From the NCBI RefSeq assembly GCF_037893015.1, contig NC_133661.1:181266508-181330507 (forward strand): DNA of 64,000 nt. The letters run 5' to 3'. The notes under the pieces are model-generated. The model had not been told where the DNA came from. It saw only the letters and a program-made list of their open reading frames with translations, and searched no databases. Below are positions 1 to 13,149 of the stretch, piece after piece. The position numbers and the translations under genes are program-made. Each line of letters opens with the position of its first letter. Within the stretch, counting starts at the first letter, position 1. This stretch comes from Macrotis lagotis (taxonomy: Eukaryota; Chordata; Mammalia; Peramelemorphia; Peramelidae).

Positions 1-1
1 G

Positions 2-1941
<1,940 letters not shown>

Positions 1942-2099
1942 GATGAGCCCTGGGACTCAGGCCTGGCCAGGGCCCCGGGACGAGAACCAGGATGGAGCAT
2001 GAACTGTGACACCCGATTTTGTGAGGGCACCGTGCCTACCCAAGGCCGCTTCCGGCCCTGCTACCTAGGGCTGCCCCTCACAACCCCAACTCGGTGGCA

Positions 2100-2105
2100 A
2101 ATAAA
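2100..2105 (+). terminator. MDP1 polyadenylation signal
   Basis: AATAAA lies about 160 bases after the MDP1 stop codon and about 350 bases before the CHMP4A start codon. It is the only good candidate between the two genes. Confidence 0.7.
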
Positions 2106-2129
2106 ACTCCCCAGACCAACCGGTGTCCT

Positions 2130-2700
2130 TCCTCAGACCGCCCCAGACGGGCCCGGAGGCCGGGCCTGGCGCCGCGGGAGGGGCTGGCTGGGGGTCTGGA
2201 GGCCGGGGAGCGGGGCGGGGCGGGCCGGAGCCGGGCACCGCGGGCGCCGCCAGCTCCGCCTCCGGGGACAGCGGCTCTCGCGGGGGCCCTTTAAGACGTT
2301 GGCTGTCGGGTCAGGTGACCCCCTGCACGTGACAAGCGCGCGGCTTCCCAGGCCGCAGACGCCGGATGCGCCGGGCCGAGGAAGGCGGAAGTGGGAGGGC
2401 TCGGAGAGGCCGCGGCCGAGTGCGGGTCGTGGCCGGCGGGGAGGCGGCATGAGCGGCCTGGGGAGGCTCTTCGGCAGGGGTGAGCTGCGCGGGGAGCCGG
2501 CCGCCCATCCGTGGGGGCGGGGGCCCCCGCGGGGAGCTGGGCCGTCCCGGACCCCCCGCCCGCCGAGGCCGAGCAGGAGGATGCTCGGGACGGGGAGGCC
2601 CCCACGGGGTCGGGACCTGCTGGCCGGCGGCGCGCCCCCCCCCCGCCGCGGCCACCCCCCTCACGTAGTCAGCCTGGAAACGCAGCCCCGGGCCCCTCCC
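2130..2700. promoter_or_regulatory. CpG island promoter of CHMP4A
   Basis: This CpG-dense stretch covers the CHMP4A first exon. It contains a palindromic E-box CACGTG at 2326-2331 inside GCACGTGAC, and a nearby GGTCAGGTGACC. E-boxes of this kind can be bound by USF or by TFEB/MITF factors that drive lysosome and ESCRT-related genes. That use is inference. Confidence 0.65.
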
Positions 2701-4280
2701 CCAGCCAGGGTTCGGGATGCTAAGAGCCATTGGAAACTGCTTGTACTCAACACTGCCCCCTGCCATTGGGCCAGCAGGCAAGAAGGAGAAGGACCCGAGC
2801 CCCGAGGAGGCGATTCGGAAACTGCGGGAGACGGAGGAGATCCTGGTCAAGAAGCAGGAGTTTCTAGAGCACAAGATCCAGCAGGAGCTCCAGACGGCCA
2901 GGAAGCATGGGACCAAGAACAAGAGAGGTATTGGGGAAAGGCATAAAGGACGGAACCGCTGGAGGGGGAAGAACTCGGGGGCTTCTAGCACTGATGGGGG
3001 CGCCGTGGGCTGGGTCAGCTGCCCTGCAGGCGCTGCGCAGAAAGAAGAGGCTGGAACAACAGCTGGCTCAGACAGATGGAACTCTATCTACCCTGGAATT
3101 CCAGCGTGAAGCCATTGAGAATGCCACCACTAATGCCGAAGTCCTTCGAACCATGGGGCTGGCTGCCCGTGCCATGAGCAAGGCCCATCAGGACATGTGG
3201 GTACGGGGGGGGGGGGGAAATGATGGACATAGGCATAGACACTGGGGAAAAATTGCTTGGTCAAAGGGCCTCATGTCCCTTTCTTTGTAGAATCACAGAA
3301 TCTTCTACAAGTTATCTAATTCCCTACTTCATAGCATTTCCTTCCCCTGATTGAGGCACATAGGAGGAAAAAACAGGCCAGAACATCCAATTCTTAAAAA
3401 ATAAAAACCAAACATCTCCCAACAAGGAGATTCTACACATCCTTTCTTTGCAACATGTTCCTACCCATCTGCACACTTTTCTTGGGTTCTCACTGCCAGG
3501 GAGTGTTAAGCCATCAAGACAAACTTCAGAGGGAAATGAGAATGACCTTTTCCTGCCACAAGGCGAAAGGCAAGATCTTCCCTTGATTCTTTTCCTATAC
3601 CTTCACCCACAGGGACATCAACAAGGTGGATGAGCTGATGTCTGACATCACAGAGCAGCAGGAAATAGCCCAGCAAATCTCTGATGCCATTTCTCAGCCT
3701 GTGGGCTTCGGGGATGATGTAGATGAGGTAACTGGATAGAGGTAGTGCTGTGGATTATAGAAGGAATCCAGGTATAATGGCAGGGGATTTTGTGAGGTTG
3801 TTGGGGAGGAGACTGAAATCTTGAGTCTTTGCAGTGTGAGATTTCCTGATCAAACACCTGATTGGACTTGCCATTTCCAGGATGAACTGCTGGAGGAACT
3901 AGAGGAACTGGAGCAGGAGAAATTGAACCAAGAGCTATTGAATATGGGAGAGGATGAAGAGGAAGCACCAGCCAAGCTGCCAGATGTTCCTTCTACTCAA
4001 TTACCCACTAGTCCAGGTACTAAGAACTCTCCCTGCCGGACCAGATGAACAACCCCAAGTACTATGTTCCTTCTGGGAAGGGTTTCAAGACAGGTAATAT
4101 CCTCATATTGTTATGGTCTGTGTCAGGAAAGTCGGCTCATAGTACCTTCAGTTACCATAAAAAAGGCTGGTTGGAGAATTCTAAGGAACTTAACCCTTCT
4201 TTCTTTTGTCTCTCTTCTCCTTAGCTTCCAAGGCTGATGAGGAAAACGAACTGAAGAAATTAGTTGATTGGGTATCCTGA
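2449..4280 (+). CDS. CHMP4A: Charged multivesicular body protein 4A (ESCRT-III subunit)
   Basis: CHMP4A is a Snf7-family ESCRT-III filament subunit used in multivesicular body sorting, cytokinesis and membrane repair. Exons are 2449-2479, 2778-2927, 3019-3196, 3613-3727, 3881-4016 and 4225-4280, together 666 nt and 221 aa. The product begins MSGLGRLFGRGKKEKDPSPE, carries the basic helical core (VKKQEFLEHKIQQELQTA, QREAIENATTNAEVLR), then the acidic region DELLEELEELEQEKL. It ends with ELKKLVDWVS, the amphipathic C-terminal helix that binds the Bro1 domain of ALIX in this family. The third exon uses acceptor 3018, giving AALQALRRKK, rather than a nearby AG further downstream. Exon 3 ends with donor gtgggt at 3197, which restores ATG GAC across the junction. 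It lies downstream of MDP1 and faces TSSK4 tail-to-tail. Confidence 0.95.
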
Positions 4281-4553
4281 AGAATGCCTTGATGTTCTTG
4301 AAATTCCATCCAATTCCCCTCCTTTTTCCCCAAGTGCCAGTGGACTGAGCTGAAGGGTTTAAACCCCATGAGGCCCTGGTGAGGGTGACAGTCTGATCCT
4401 TCCTGAGGAACTTGATGTCTCACCTGGAACATCTCTGGAGTAGGATTGTTTTTGTTTTAGGGGGTTTTTTGGAAGGTGGGGAAGGTAGGAGAAGGGAGAA
4501 AAGTCCCTGGGCCATTTTTTTCATTGAAAGCTGTTACAAAGGCCCTTACTCTC

Positions 4554-4559
4554 AATAAA
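4554..4559 (+). terminator. CHMP4A polyadenylation signal
   Basis: AATAAA lies 274 bases after the CHMP4A stop codon, in unique sequence and ahead of the first SINE. Confidence 0.75.
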
Positions 4560-4943
4560 ACTGGGCCATTTCTTGTCAGCTTCTGGGTGCCCACTTCAGG
4601 TCCATTTTTCAGTCTCTTTATTTATAGAGGAGGGATGACTGGACTTACAGGATCTCCTTAGCCTCCTCACTGTGTATATCAGGTGAGTGTTTTGTATTGA
4701 TCTGTAAAATGTAACTGAATAGTTCCATAGTTAATCAAACTCATCTAGCATAATGCCACAGAATTTCTGCAGTACAGTTATCCTTTTATCAAGAGAGCTG
4801 AGTTTTATATCAAAAGGACCTGTGTTCATATCCTGGGGAAGTCACTTAATCTCTCTGGACCTCACATTTCTTCATCTGTAAAATGAGAGCTCCAGACCAG
4901 ATAACCAAGGACTAGATCACTTCCAGCTTTAAATATGATTCTA

Positions 4944-5100
4944 TGGGGGTGGCTAGGTGGCTCAGTGGATAAAGCACCTGCCCTGGAGTCAGGAGTACCT
5001 GGGTTCAAATCCAGTCTGAGACACTTTAATAATTAGTTGTGTGTTGGGCAAGCCACTTAACCCCATTTATTTGCCTTGCAAAAACCTAAAAAAAAAAAAT
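4944..5100 (+). repeat. Marsupial tRNA-headed SINE (WSINE1/Mar1-like)
   Basis: The element begins GGTGGCTAGGTGGCTCAGTG and contains the box-B-like GGTTCAAATCC. It continues with the shared tail CTTAACCCC...TTGCCTTGC and ends in an A-run. The same architecture recurs in many copies in this window. It is the only element in the 4.56-5.69 kb interval between the CHMP4A and TSSK4 3' ends. The rest of that interval is unique sequence with a CA-rich stretch near 5395-5450, in which a segment containing ACATTTCTTTAAAGAA is repeated twice. Confidence 0.85.
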
Positions 5101-5686
5101 ATTCTATGATCCTAAGACAAGCCCAGAGTTTGGCTCCCTTTTTCCCTTTTTGGTAACACAAAAAACTTTAATGATAAGAAAGGTACTCCTAGCAAGTTCA
5201 CATCTCTTCCTTTCACAGGTCTCAAAGTTTTGTTAAATGTCTGGTTGAAACCCTGCTGCTCCAGTGTTTGTGAGAGGGTCATTAAGAGAAATGCTGACAT
5301 AACACAATCGTCTCAGCACTTTTTAACATTTGAAGGAGGAAATAGCAGAACCAAGACTCTTTTCTTCTTTCCCACCCCCCTCCCCCAACCTTGTACACAC
5401 ACACACACATTTCTTTAAAGAACACACACATTTCTTTAAAGAAAACACAGTTCAGTATTTAAGTTTAAAATACCTTTGCAGACTACAGATGAAGGCCAAC
5501 CTCTATAACAGTCTAGAAGTGACTCTTTCCAAGATTTCTCTGAGGAAATCATTTCTTTTTCCCCTGCTGATAAAACTATATGGGAATTAGATAATCTTGT
5601 ATAAAAAAATAAAAGTAGAGGGAGGAATCTTGCCCCCACCCCTTTCCCCCCTTAACTCCCTCTCCCTGACTCCTTCCCAGTCCTGC

Positions 5687-8600
5687 TCAACTTGCAACCT
5701 CAGGAGGATGTGAAGTGGTAGCAGTGGAGCTTTGTGGTGGACACAGGACCTCTAGGATCTGGATTTCCTGATAGGGCCGCTCTGGTTGGAACTTGATTAC
5801 CCAGGGGTCCTTGAGGATGTCCAGGATGGTAGCACGCTTGACGGCCTGGCGTAGCATCATGTGAATCAGGTTCTGGGGCAGGGGAGAGAGAAGCCATGGC
5901 TGAACTTGCCCTGAATGGTACTGCCCAGGTAATGGCAGCATCTGGACCTGAGACAGGAGCAGGGTCTCTCTGGGGAGATAAGGAGACTGGGATTCCCTCA
6001 GAATATGGCCAGAGTTAATGCTTGAATGAGAGATGAGTACAGGGAGGCATCAGGATCCTCGGGAGGAGGAAGTGACAATATCTTCCTCTACCCTTGAAGA
6101 AATGGTTTAAATTTTCCTATACTCAAGTAATTTCTGATCTGGAGGGGGGGGATTAATTATCTTGATTAGATCCAGGCATTCATAGTGAATTGAGCCTTTC
6201 CTGACTCTGCTGTGTGGTCCCTTTTGGGTAATTATCCTATCTTCTATAGATCAGCCCAAGGGCTCCAGCCCTCCCAGGGGGCCCAGCACCTTGCACTCCT
6301 GAGAGACAGGGCGATTAGCTGGGAAGCTGACTTCCTTCTGGGTCTCTCGAAGCAATTTTTTTAGGTTGGTGTCATCGAAGGGTAGATGGGCAGCAACCAA
6401 GGTGTAGAGGATGACACCCATGCTCCAGGTGTCAGACAGGAAAGGATTGTAGGGCAAACCCAGTAAGATCTCTGGGCAGGCATAGGCGAAGCTACCACAA
6501 TAGGTCTGGCTGAGGTGAGAAAAGCAGTTCATGAGGTGTTGGGAAGGTTTCTTCTGGCCCTGAGTGTTAGTTGACACCATCTTGGAAAAGCCGAAGTCAG
6601 AGATCTTCACATTTTCCCGCTTATCTAGCAACAGGTTCTCCAACTTGAGGTCCCTACCAGCAGCAGAAGACCTGGGGGTCAGGCTGGGAGCTGGGAAGAG
6701 CGGTTAGTATTAGGCTAGGAGCTAGAGGGTCAGGTCAGAGGGTAGAGGCAGAGGAATGGAATTGGGAAAGGGTTTATGGTTACGGGGGGAAGCAGGTCTA
6801 GGAATATGGTCATCTGAGGGCAAAAGATTCAGGGCCTGTAGGGCTGTTCTGCATAGTGCTCTATACCCCAGGGGCTCTAAATATCTTAAACAGGCCATTG
6901 AGGTGGAGAAGGAAAGACTGACCCAGTAGTGGGGAGAATGGTGAGGAGAAGGAAGTTCAGGGAGGAGATGGGGGGGGGGGGGTGAGGGGGAAGAGGTTAA
7001 TAGAGAGGAGATGAGGTAAGCTACAGTGAGACTGCCCCCCTCTGGGAGTCAAAAAGTCCCAGATGGCAGTGCCCTCACCGGTGCACGATGCCCTTGCTAT
7101 GCAGATAAGCGACGCCCAGGGTGAGCTGGGAGAACCACTTGCCGGCAAGGGGCTCAGAGCAGGCCCCGTAGCGCTGGATCCACTCAAGAATATCACCCCC
7201 CTGAGCCAACTCTAGGATCACATACACACGAGATGTGGTTTCGATGGCCTGGTAGAAGTTGATTAAGTACTTGTGCCGCAAGACTTTCATTACCTGGTCC
7301 CAAGGAAGGGGGTCCATTAGACCTGGTAGGGGAGAGCTCATGGCTTGACTCTCGATCCTTAAGTTCCCTTTCATAGCTAAGTTATTAACAATAGTGATTC
7401 CTTGTATTTATGTGAGACTATAGTTTACAAAATCCTTCAACCTACCTGGACTTTATCTGAATCTCAAAACAACCTCCTGAACCAAGGAGAGAGAAGGAAG
7501 ATAACATTTTATAGACCAGGAAACAAGGTCAGAGATGTGAGGTGATTGTCCAAGGTCACATAGTAAGTGTTGAAGCCAAGACTCCCAATTCCAGCCATCT
7601 AACACCATGGAGCAGAGCAGTTTGCAAAGGTGAGCTGATTGACCCATATCATTATTTTAGGCTCTTTTCCTTTTGGCTCAGGAGAGAGGGTGTGTATTGG
7701 AGTGGACTGGGATCAGTGGAGTTTGTGCTAAATTTCTGTTTCTCAACTCAACTTGGCAATCAGGCTTTCTTCCCTTTCAAACTTGGATTTGAAATTGTTC
7801 TCTCAAGTTACCACCTACATATCACCAAATCCAATTGCTACTCTCCACTCCATATCCACTTTCTCCTATCCCCTCCTTAGCACCCACTATGAACATGGAT
7901 TCATAGATCATCTGTCTATCCTAATTGCTCCTGTTTCTGTTGGCACCTTCACTTCCTCCTCTGTCTCTGACTCTTTTCTTCTTGGTCTTCCATTTTCTTA
8001 TCAAATTCATTCTCTCCCAAAGCTGCAATTACAGCCTCTGCAGAGTTCATGTGCATCCACACCTGAATGCCCTATGCTATACTCGACGTGTCTAAAACTA
8101 AGCTTATCTTTTTTCTAAACCTCATTCTTTCTTGACTTCACTGTTGCAGCCTATGGTTTTATCCTTCATCCTACCTTCCATGTTCCTAACTTTGGTGTAA
8201 TCTAATGTTCCTCTTTTATCCATCTTTCATATGCAATTAGTTAGTAAATTATATTGATTTCATGTCTGCAACAATCAGCTCTAGTCCCTCTTCTCTCTTA
8301 CTATTGCCATCTTCCTATATATTTAAGTGAATACGTTATCATCCTCTCAGACCTCTGAAGTAGCCTCCAAGTCTTTCTGCATCCACTTCTCCCCCTCCTC
8401 ACAATTTATCCTTCATGTCACTGTCAGAATAATGATCCATATTTATAGATGGGTAATTTATTAAAAATTCCCAAGTGACTATTTCTTCCTGAGAAAAATT
8501 CTAGCTCTTGAGGCAGTCAAGATACCATCCTAGAGATCTCTCAGATTGTTCACTCTGAGCTCCAAATTCATGTCAAAAGTCAAGGGCCTTACACCCTCCA

Positions 8601-9713
8601 GTGTTCCTTCCACCTAGAAGGCTCTCTACCCCATCATTCATTCCCCCATTTTGTCCAGTTGAATTACTACCCATTTTTTATAACTCACCTCAGGAATATT
8701 AATATTATTAATGCACTTTAAGGTTGACTAAGCACTTTACGTAATCATGCCAAATGATCTACATAACAACCCTATAAGAGATTATACTATGTATTGGATC
8801 ATTCCCCATTTTACAAATAAACCTAAAGTCAGAAACCTAAAGTAGTCAGAAAGTTTACATAGTCAACACAAGGATACACAACTAATAAGCATCATCTGAA
8901 AGCTGGGAATTCAGGTCTCTGTTCAGAATCCAGTGTTCCCTAGTCATGCAATGATCCCTTTATTGTGTAATACCTACCTAAGTGTCACTAGACCTGGCAT
9001 CAAAAAACCTGGGTTCAAATCTGGCCTCAGACACTTACTGGCTATGTGACCCTGGGAAGGTCACTTAATCCTTATGCCTCAGTTTCCTCAACTGTAAATA
9101 ACAAGAGCATCTCATTCCCAGGGTTGTTGTGAGGATCAAATAAGATGATCTTTGTAAAGTTCTTAGCAGAGTTGTTGTTACAGACATGCTAGCCATCATT
9201 ATGGTTATCAATGTTTACATCTCATCCCTCTACTGGGTGAGCTACCTCATCTATGATAAGTACGTTGGTGTGGGATGAAACAAAATCCTAGGGGAGGTAC
9301 AAGTGGCAAGGTCATTGCTGAATGGGGAGAATTGGGAATGCTCCCTGGAGGTGGCAATCTTGGAAAGGATACTGGTCTTAGAATCAGGAAATCTAGGTCA
9401 ACTTAATGACTATGTGCTGAATGCATGGATCATGAATAAGAGTCAGCCATATTTGGGGGGGGCTCTGGGTCACCTAACCCCCCATCCTGATGAAGGCCCC
9501 AATAGCCTGACCCTCCAAACTCTTGCCTCCCTCTCCCATCCTCACCTGGATCTCACGGGGCAGGAACTTGTTAAGATAGTCGTCAGAGGCTTTCTTTTTG
9601 GAGATGATCTTGACAGCAACATGAACTTTTTGCTTAGTGTAGTAGGCCTCATAGACCGTGCCGTAAGAGCCATTACCAATCACCTTGCCTACTTCATAGC
9701 CATACTCTTCCAT
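5687..9713 (-). CDS. TSSK4: Testis-specific serine/threonine kinase 4
   Basis: TSSK4 is a post-meiotic germ-cell kinase needed for sperm tail structure and motility. Exons on the minus strand are 9546-9713, 7079-7293, 6290-6653 and 5687-5872, in total 933 nt and 310 aa. The kinase fold is complete: glycine loop GNGSYG (13-18), VAVK with lysine 35, HRDLKLEN with catalytic Asp129, DFG at 147-149, the CPEIL block in place of APE, and [11 protein letters not shown]. The C-terminus ends PPEVAS. I start at the first in-frame ATG, 9711-9713. The frame stays open upstream for over 150 bases without an ATG and there resembles the human N-terminus as I recall it, so the true start is uncertain. It faces CHMP4A tail-to-tail, and TM9SF1 lies upstream in the opposite direction. 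Confidence 0.93.
7430..7620 (-). repeat. MIR-like old SINE fragment, antisense
   Basis: This stretch reads like the reverse of a MIR element: a 'tttatagaccaggaaac' block, then 'gtccaaggtcacatagtaag'. It lies in TSSK4 intron 1. It is diverged and the boundaries are approximate. Confidence 0.45.
7780..8700 (+). repeat. L2-type LINE 3' remnant in TSSK4 intron 1
   Basis: A pyrimidine-rich strand with phrases such as 'acgtgtctaaaactaagctt' and 'tgtcactgtcagaataatgatcc' is typical of the 3' half of L2-like LINEs. Two other intervals of this window (40.87-41.87 and 48.40-49.76 kb) share the same style. No intact coding frame remains. The family assignment rests on pattern memory. Confidence 0.45.
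8690..8950 (-). repeat. MIR-like fragment, antisense
   Basis: The segment has the order seen in antisense MIR copies: 'gcactttaaggttgactaagcac', then 'ccccattttacaaataaac', then a degraded 'acacaactaataag' block. It is old and diverged, and lies next to the following CORE-type copy. Confidence 0.4.
8985..9185 (+). repeat. CORE-type SINE (MIR/Mar-like), sense
   Basis: It reads GGGTTCAAATCTGGCCTCAG, then 'ctatgtgaccctgggaaggtc', then 'ctcagtttcctcaactgtaaa' and 'ggttgttgtgaggatcaaat'. This is the sense order of a MIR or CORE-SINE. It lies in TSSK4 intron 1. Confidence 0.6.
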
Positions 9714-11925
9714 GACAGAGCGGTAGGTCCCGTGGCTTGATGTTGGTGCTTTTGCTGCCTGGGTGACATCTCCTCGCCCCTTGGTAGTAACATGAGTGGG
9801 CGGGGTTTCTTTTTCACCTGGGCTGATTTTGAGGTCCAGGGAGGCTGATACCCTTGGCCGCTGGGGGCTGCGGCGCCGAAATGAAGCTGGTCCCCAAATG
9901 CTTGCCTATATATTTACCCCAGCTGGGGCCACAGGGCTCTGTTCTATTAGGGATTTAGAGGAGAGAAGGAGAGGTGGACTGCTCTTTTTGTCTCCAGTAG
10001 CTGTTGTTCCTTCTTCCTCCTCCTGGTTACGGAATCTCCCCAGTTCCCATGTTCCGCACACATCACAATCTGTTCTCCACCCACTTACTGGCCACATAGC
10101 TCAAGGAAGGAGCATGACTTGGCAACCTGCAGGAATCTTCTCCAGCTCCAGGTGAGATATCTGGATTCAGGAAAATTGTTAATGACCTAGATGGTCATGG
10201 TCTGTCATCTCAAAGGGATTGGAGAGGGAATAAAGGCTGTTAGAGAGCTGTGCCGGAGAGATAGGACAGTCTTTCTCAGCAAGGTAGTTTCAGTGAGGTG
10301 CAGTGGATTTAGGACTCAGCAAAGTAGAGTAGCAAGTCTCACATCTATTTGGATTGTCCTCCAGGTTTCAAGTTCTTCAGCTACAAAATGAAAGTATTTG
10401 ACAAGATATCTTAAGTCCCTTCCTATTCTTAATTTATAAACTCCAATAACATCTGGCCCCTTCTATCACCTCTTTGCTAGAAAATCACACATACAGATGA
10501 CAATGTAAGCCAGCAGGTAAAATGCTAAATTCTCAACTAGTCTGCCTGTTAGACCTAGAGATTCCCAATTTAAGAAAATGGGAAGTAGCCTAGGGATCAT
10601 TACCGTGAGGAGATCCTCTGCTTGAGAAAGAGGTTGCTAGAAAAGAAACGTTTGTCCTTCATTTTTGGAGATCAGGACATCAGGGGGGTGATGTCATAAG
10701 CACATGAATTGGATTTGAGCTAAGTCACCAGCCTCACTTTCTCCTGCAGAGCCATCTGGGTCCAGTGGCCAGGTATGAATCAGTTCAACAGGAGATGACC
10801 CTGGATGGGAAGCAACCAGGGTTGTGACTTGCCCAAGGTCACACAGCTGGTAAGAGTCAAGAATCTGAGGCAGAATTTGAAGTACTGTCCTCCTGTCTCC
10901 TAGGCCAATGGTCTATCTGTTGTACCACCTAGCTGCCCTAGGGCAGGAGAGAGGTAGAAATCATAGTTGAGTCACTCTAAGAAGCCTCACTCAAATCAGA
11001 GGGCAGTCTTGCTTTTGAAAGCCCCATGTACATAGACGAGATCAGAATAATTTTATCTCCTACCCTTGGCTGGCTTTATAAGGGCTGTCATTTGCTTAGG
11101 AAGCCTCCTGAAACTATATATAAAGAGTTAAAGCCTGCAGATACTTCTCCAGCCTGGAGAACGATGGTTGCAAATGAGTAAATTGGAATTGGGCTGGTTT
11201 TTCTTTCCCCATCCCCAAACTAACCCAATGCAGAGTTGCACTCTGGTATCTATTTTCTCCAGGCATAGGGAGAGGTGAAGTTGTTTGGATAGTTTCAGTT
11301 TTAGAGAAGAGTCTCAAGTTCTCCTCAGGGAGAATACCCAGTGATGGGAGTAGTTGTGCCATTCAGTCCCTTTGAACAACGTTGTTTTTTGTAAGTTAGT
11401 GGACTACCAGCATTAGACTGCATCAAGGTCAAAGAGTTTTTTCCTGTCTAAAACCTTGCACTAATCTTTTTTACATATCCTTATGAGTTCCTGCAGTCTT
11501 TTCCTTCCGAGAATTTAAGACATGAAATGATGCACATTTGCTCCCCCAGCTATTTTGGTGCATTTGAATGGGGGGGGGCAATGGTGGTGGTCGTCCTTGC
11601 TCTTGGGAGAGTGATTGTTCTTGGGCTAAGTCCCACCTATGACCCTAAATACATCTTTTGGGCAAGGACCACATTTGTTTCTGGGAGTTAGAAGACGGGA
11701 GGGAGAGCTGAAGGACGAGAGGGAAGACTTCCGATTCCCCAGATGAGGGGGAACCTGGCCGGGGCTCTCCGGGCAGCCTGCCCCCATTGCCCTTCCCCAG
11801 GGCCCCCTCTCCCACCGACCCAAGCTCCTGTTGTGACCCCTTTGTTCTTACATTCTACGTGACAGTGCATGTGGTCGCGCATCTCGGCGGCGTGCTCAGC
11901 AGCCGGTCACTGCGCCCCACGGAGG
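9714..11925. other. TSSK4-TM9SF1 intergenic stretch
   Basis: This is the interval between the TSSK4 start and the TM9SF1 CpG island. The first 150-200 bases keep the TSSK4 reading frame open on the minus strand, without an ATG. The remainder is mostly unique, with one antisense SINE near 10.8-10.94 kb. I see no gene in it. Confidence 0.65.
10798..10940 (-). repeat. Marsupial tRNA-headed SINE, antisense and diverged
   Basis: It reads 'gtgacttgcccaaggtcac' and ends 'ttgtaccacctagctgccc', the reverse complement of the GGGCAGCTAGGTGG head seen in the other copies. It is more diverged than most. Confidence 0.65.
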
Positions 11926-12090
11926 GCGCAGTGTTTTGGGTGGGTTTCCGAGGTTTGGGGGACGCTCGGCTTCAGAGGCCCCCGCCCGTCCGGGGCTCGG
12001 TCTCCGGGCTCTAAGGTGCACATCTAACTCCGGCTCCGGACTGCCCGGCGCTCGCTCACGCGGGACCCAGGGCTTTTAGAGCCCCTCCCC

Positions 12091-12430
12091 GACCCTCCGC
12101 AGCCCGGCCCCCGCGGGCCGACCCTCCGCAGCCCGGCCCCCGCGGGCCGACCCTCCGCAGCCCGGCCCCCGCGGGCCGACCCTCCGCAGCCCGGCCCCCG
12201 CGGGCCGACCCTCCGCAGCCCGGCCCCCGCGGGCCGACCCTCCGCAGCCCGGCCCCCGCGGGCCGACCCTCCGCAGCCCGGCCCCCGCGGGCCGACCCTC
12301 CGCAGCCCGGCCCCCGCGGGCCGACCCTCCGCAGCCCGGCCCCCGCGGGCCGACCCTCCGCAGCCCGGCCCCCGCGGGCCGACCCTCCGCAGCCCGGCCC
12401 CCGCGGGCCGACCCTCCGCAGCCCGGCCGG
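12091..12430. repeat. 29-bp GC-rich minisatellite, about 12 copies
   Basis: A unit beginning GACCCTCCGCAGCCCGGC and continuing CCCCGCGGGCC repeats with an exact 29-base period. Starts fall at 12091, 12120, 12149 and so on to 12410. Eleven copies are complete and identical by eye, and the twelfth breaks off into unique GC-rich sequence. Each unit carries a SacII-type CCGCGG and several G-runs on the minus strand. Because it lacks stop codons it creates long false open frames. It lies in the TM9SF1 CpG island, upstream of the inferred non-coding exon. Confidence 0.95.
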
Positions 12431-12845
12431 GGGCGGGGCTGATCCGGGCTCCCGAGGCCCCGGCCCTCCGTGCGCGGAAGTCTAGACTCTCGACGTGTCC
12501 CGGGCTGCCCACGCAGCTCGCCGGAAGAACCGCCCCCGCCCCGCGGGCAGAAGCCGCCGCCTCGGCCTCGGCGCAGTCCGCCGGAGAGGCGCCGCCGCGG
12601 GGGGCCGGGGGGCTGCGGGGCCGCGGGGGACAGAAAGACCTGGAATCCAGTTGGAAGCCGCGCTCGGGGCGGGCGCTGGAGGCAGGCGGTCCTCGGGCAG
12701 CCCGGGCCCGCGCGCCGCCGGACGCCGGGACCTCTCCCGCACCGCCGCCCGCCGCTTTGGGGAAGCCCCAGCCCAGAGCCCGCGGGCAGCCAAGGGGCCC
12801 GCAGAGGCCGCCGCCGGCGCCGCCTCGGTCACCCTCCGGCCTCAG
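12430..12845 (+). promoter_or_regulatory. TM9SF1 promoter and inferred 5' non-coding exon
   Basis: This CpG-dense sequence ends in a clear donor, CTCAG followed by gtgagg, at 12846. It pairs with the acceptor 'ctcccgcag' ending at 13136, 13 bases before the TM9SF1 ATG. I infer that an untranslated first exon ends at 12845. The transcription start is not fixed. Confidence 0.6.
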
Positions 12846-13149
12846 GTGAGGACCCCGGGCCGCGAGAGGCGGGAGGGCGCGGAGCCTGGGAGGTTTCCAT
12901 GGAAACGGAGAGGGGGCGGGGCGGGGGCCGCGGCTGGGAGGCTCGGGAGCCCCGGGGCGAGCGCCCTCGGAGGCCGACACCTCGAATGCCGGCTCTGGCA
13001 AGGAGGCCCTGGAGGTCATCGGGCCCGGGCCGGGGCGCGAGGATGGATCGGGGGGCCCGGAGGCGGAAGGGGCCCCGGGGCGTGGTGGGGAGGAGAGGGT
13101 GGGCGCGGCCCGGGCGTCAGCGCGACTCTCCCGCAGGTGCGGCTGCAGC

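Noticed and set aside
1999-2991. Open frames of 226-315 aa around the CHMP4A promoter
   Set aside because: They cover the CpG island and cross CHMP4A exons out of frame; the composition is GC-driven.
4944-5100. tRNA gene suggested by box-A/box-B-like sequence in SINE copies
   Set aside because: The element has a SINE body and A-tail, recurs many times, and does not fold as a full tRNA cloverleaf.
7542-8118. Open frames in TSSK4 intron 1
   Set aside because: They lie in old LINE-like pyrimidine-rich sequence and share no similarity with known proteins that I can see.
13099-13149. Earlier in-frame ATG for TM9SF1 at 13099
   Set aside because: The acceptor 'ctcccgcag' at 13128-13136 lies after it, so it is intronic. 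The ATG at 13150 gives a proper signal peptide.
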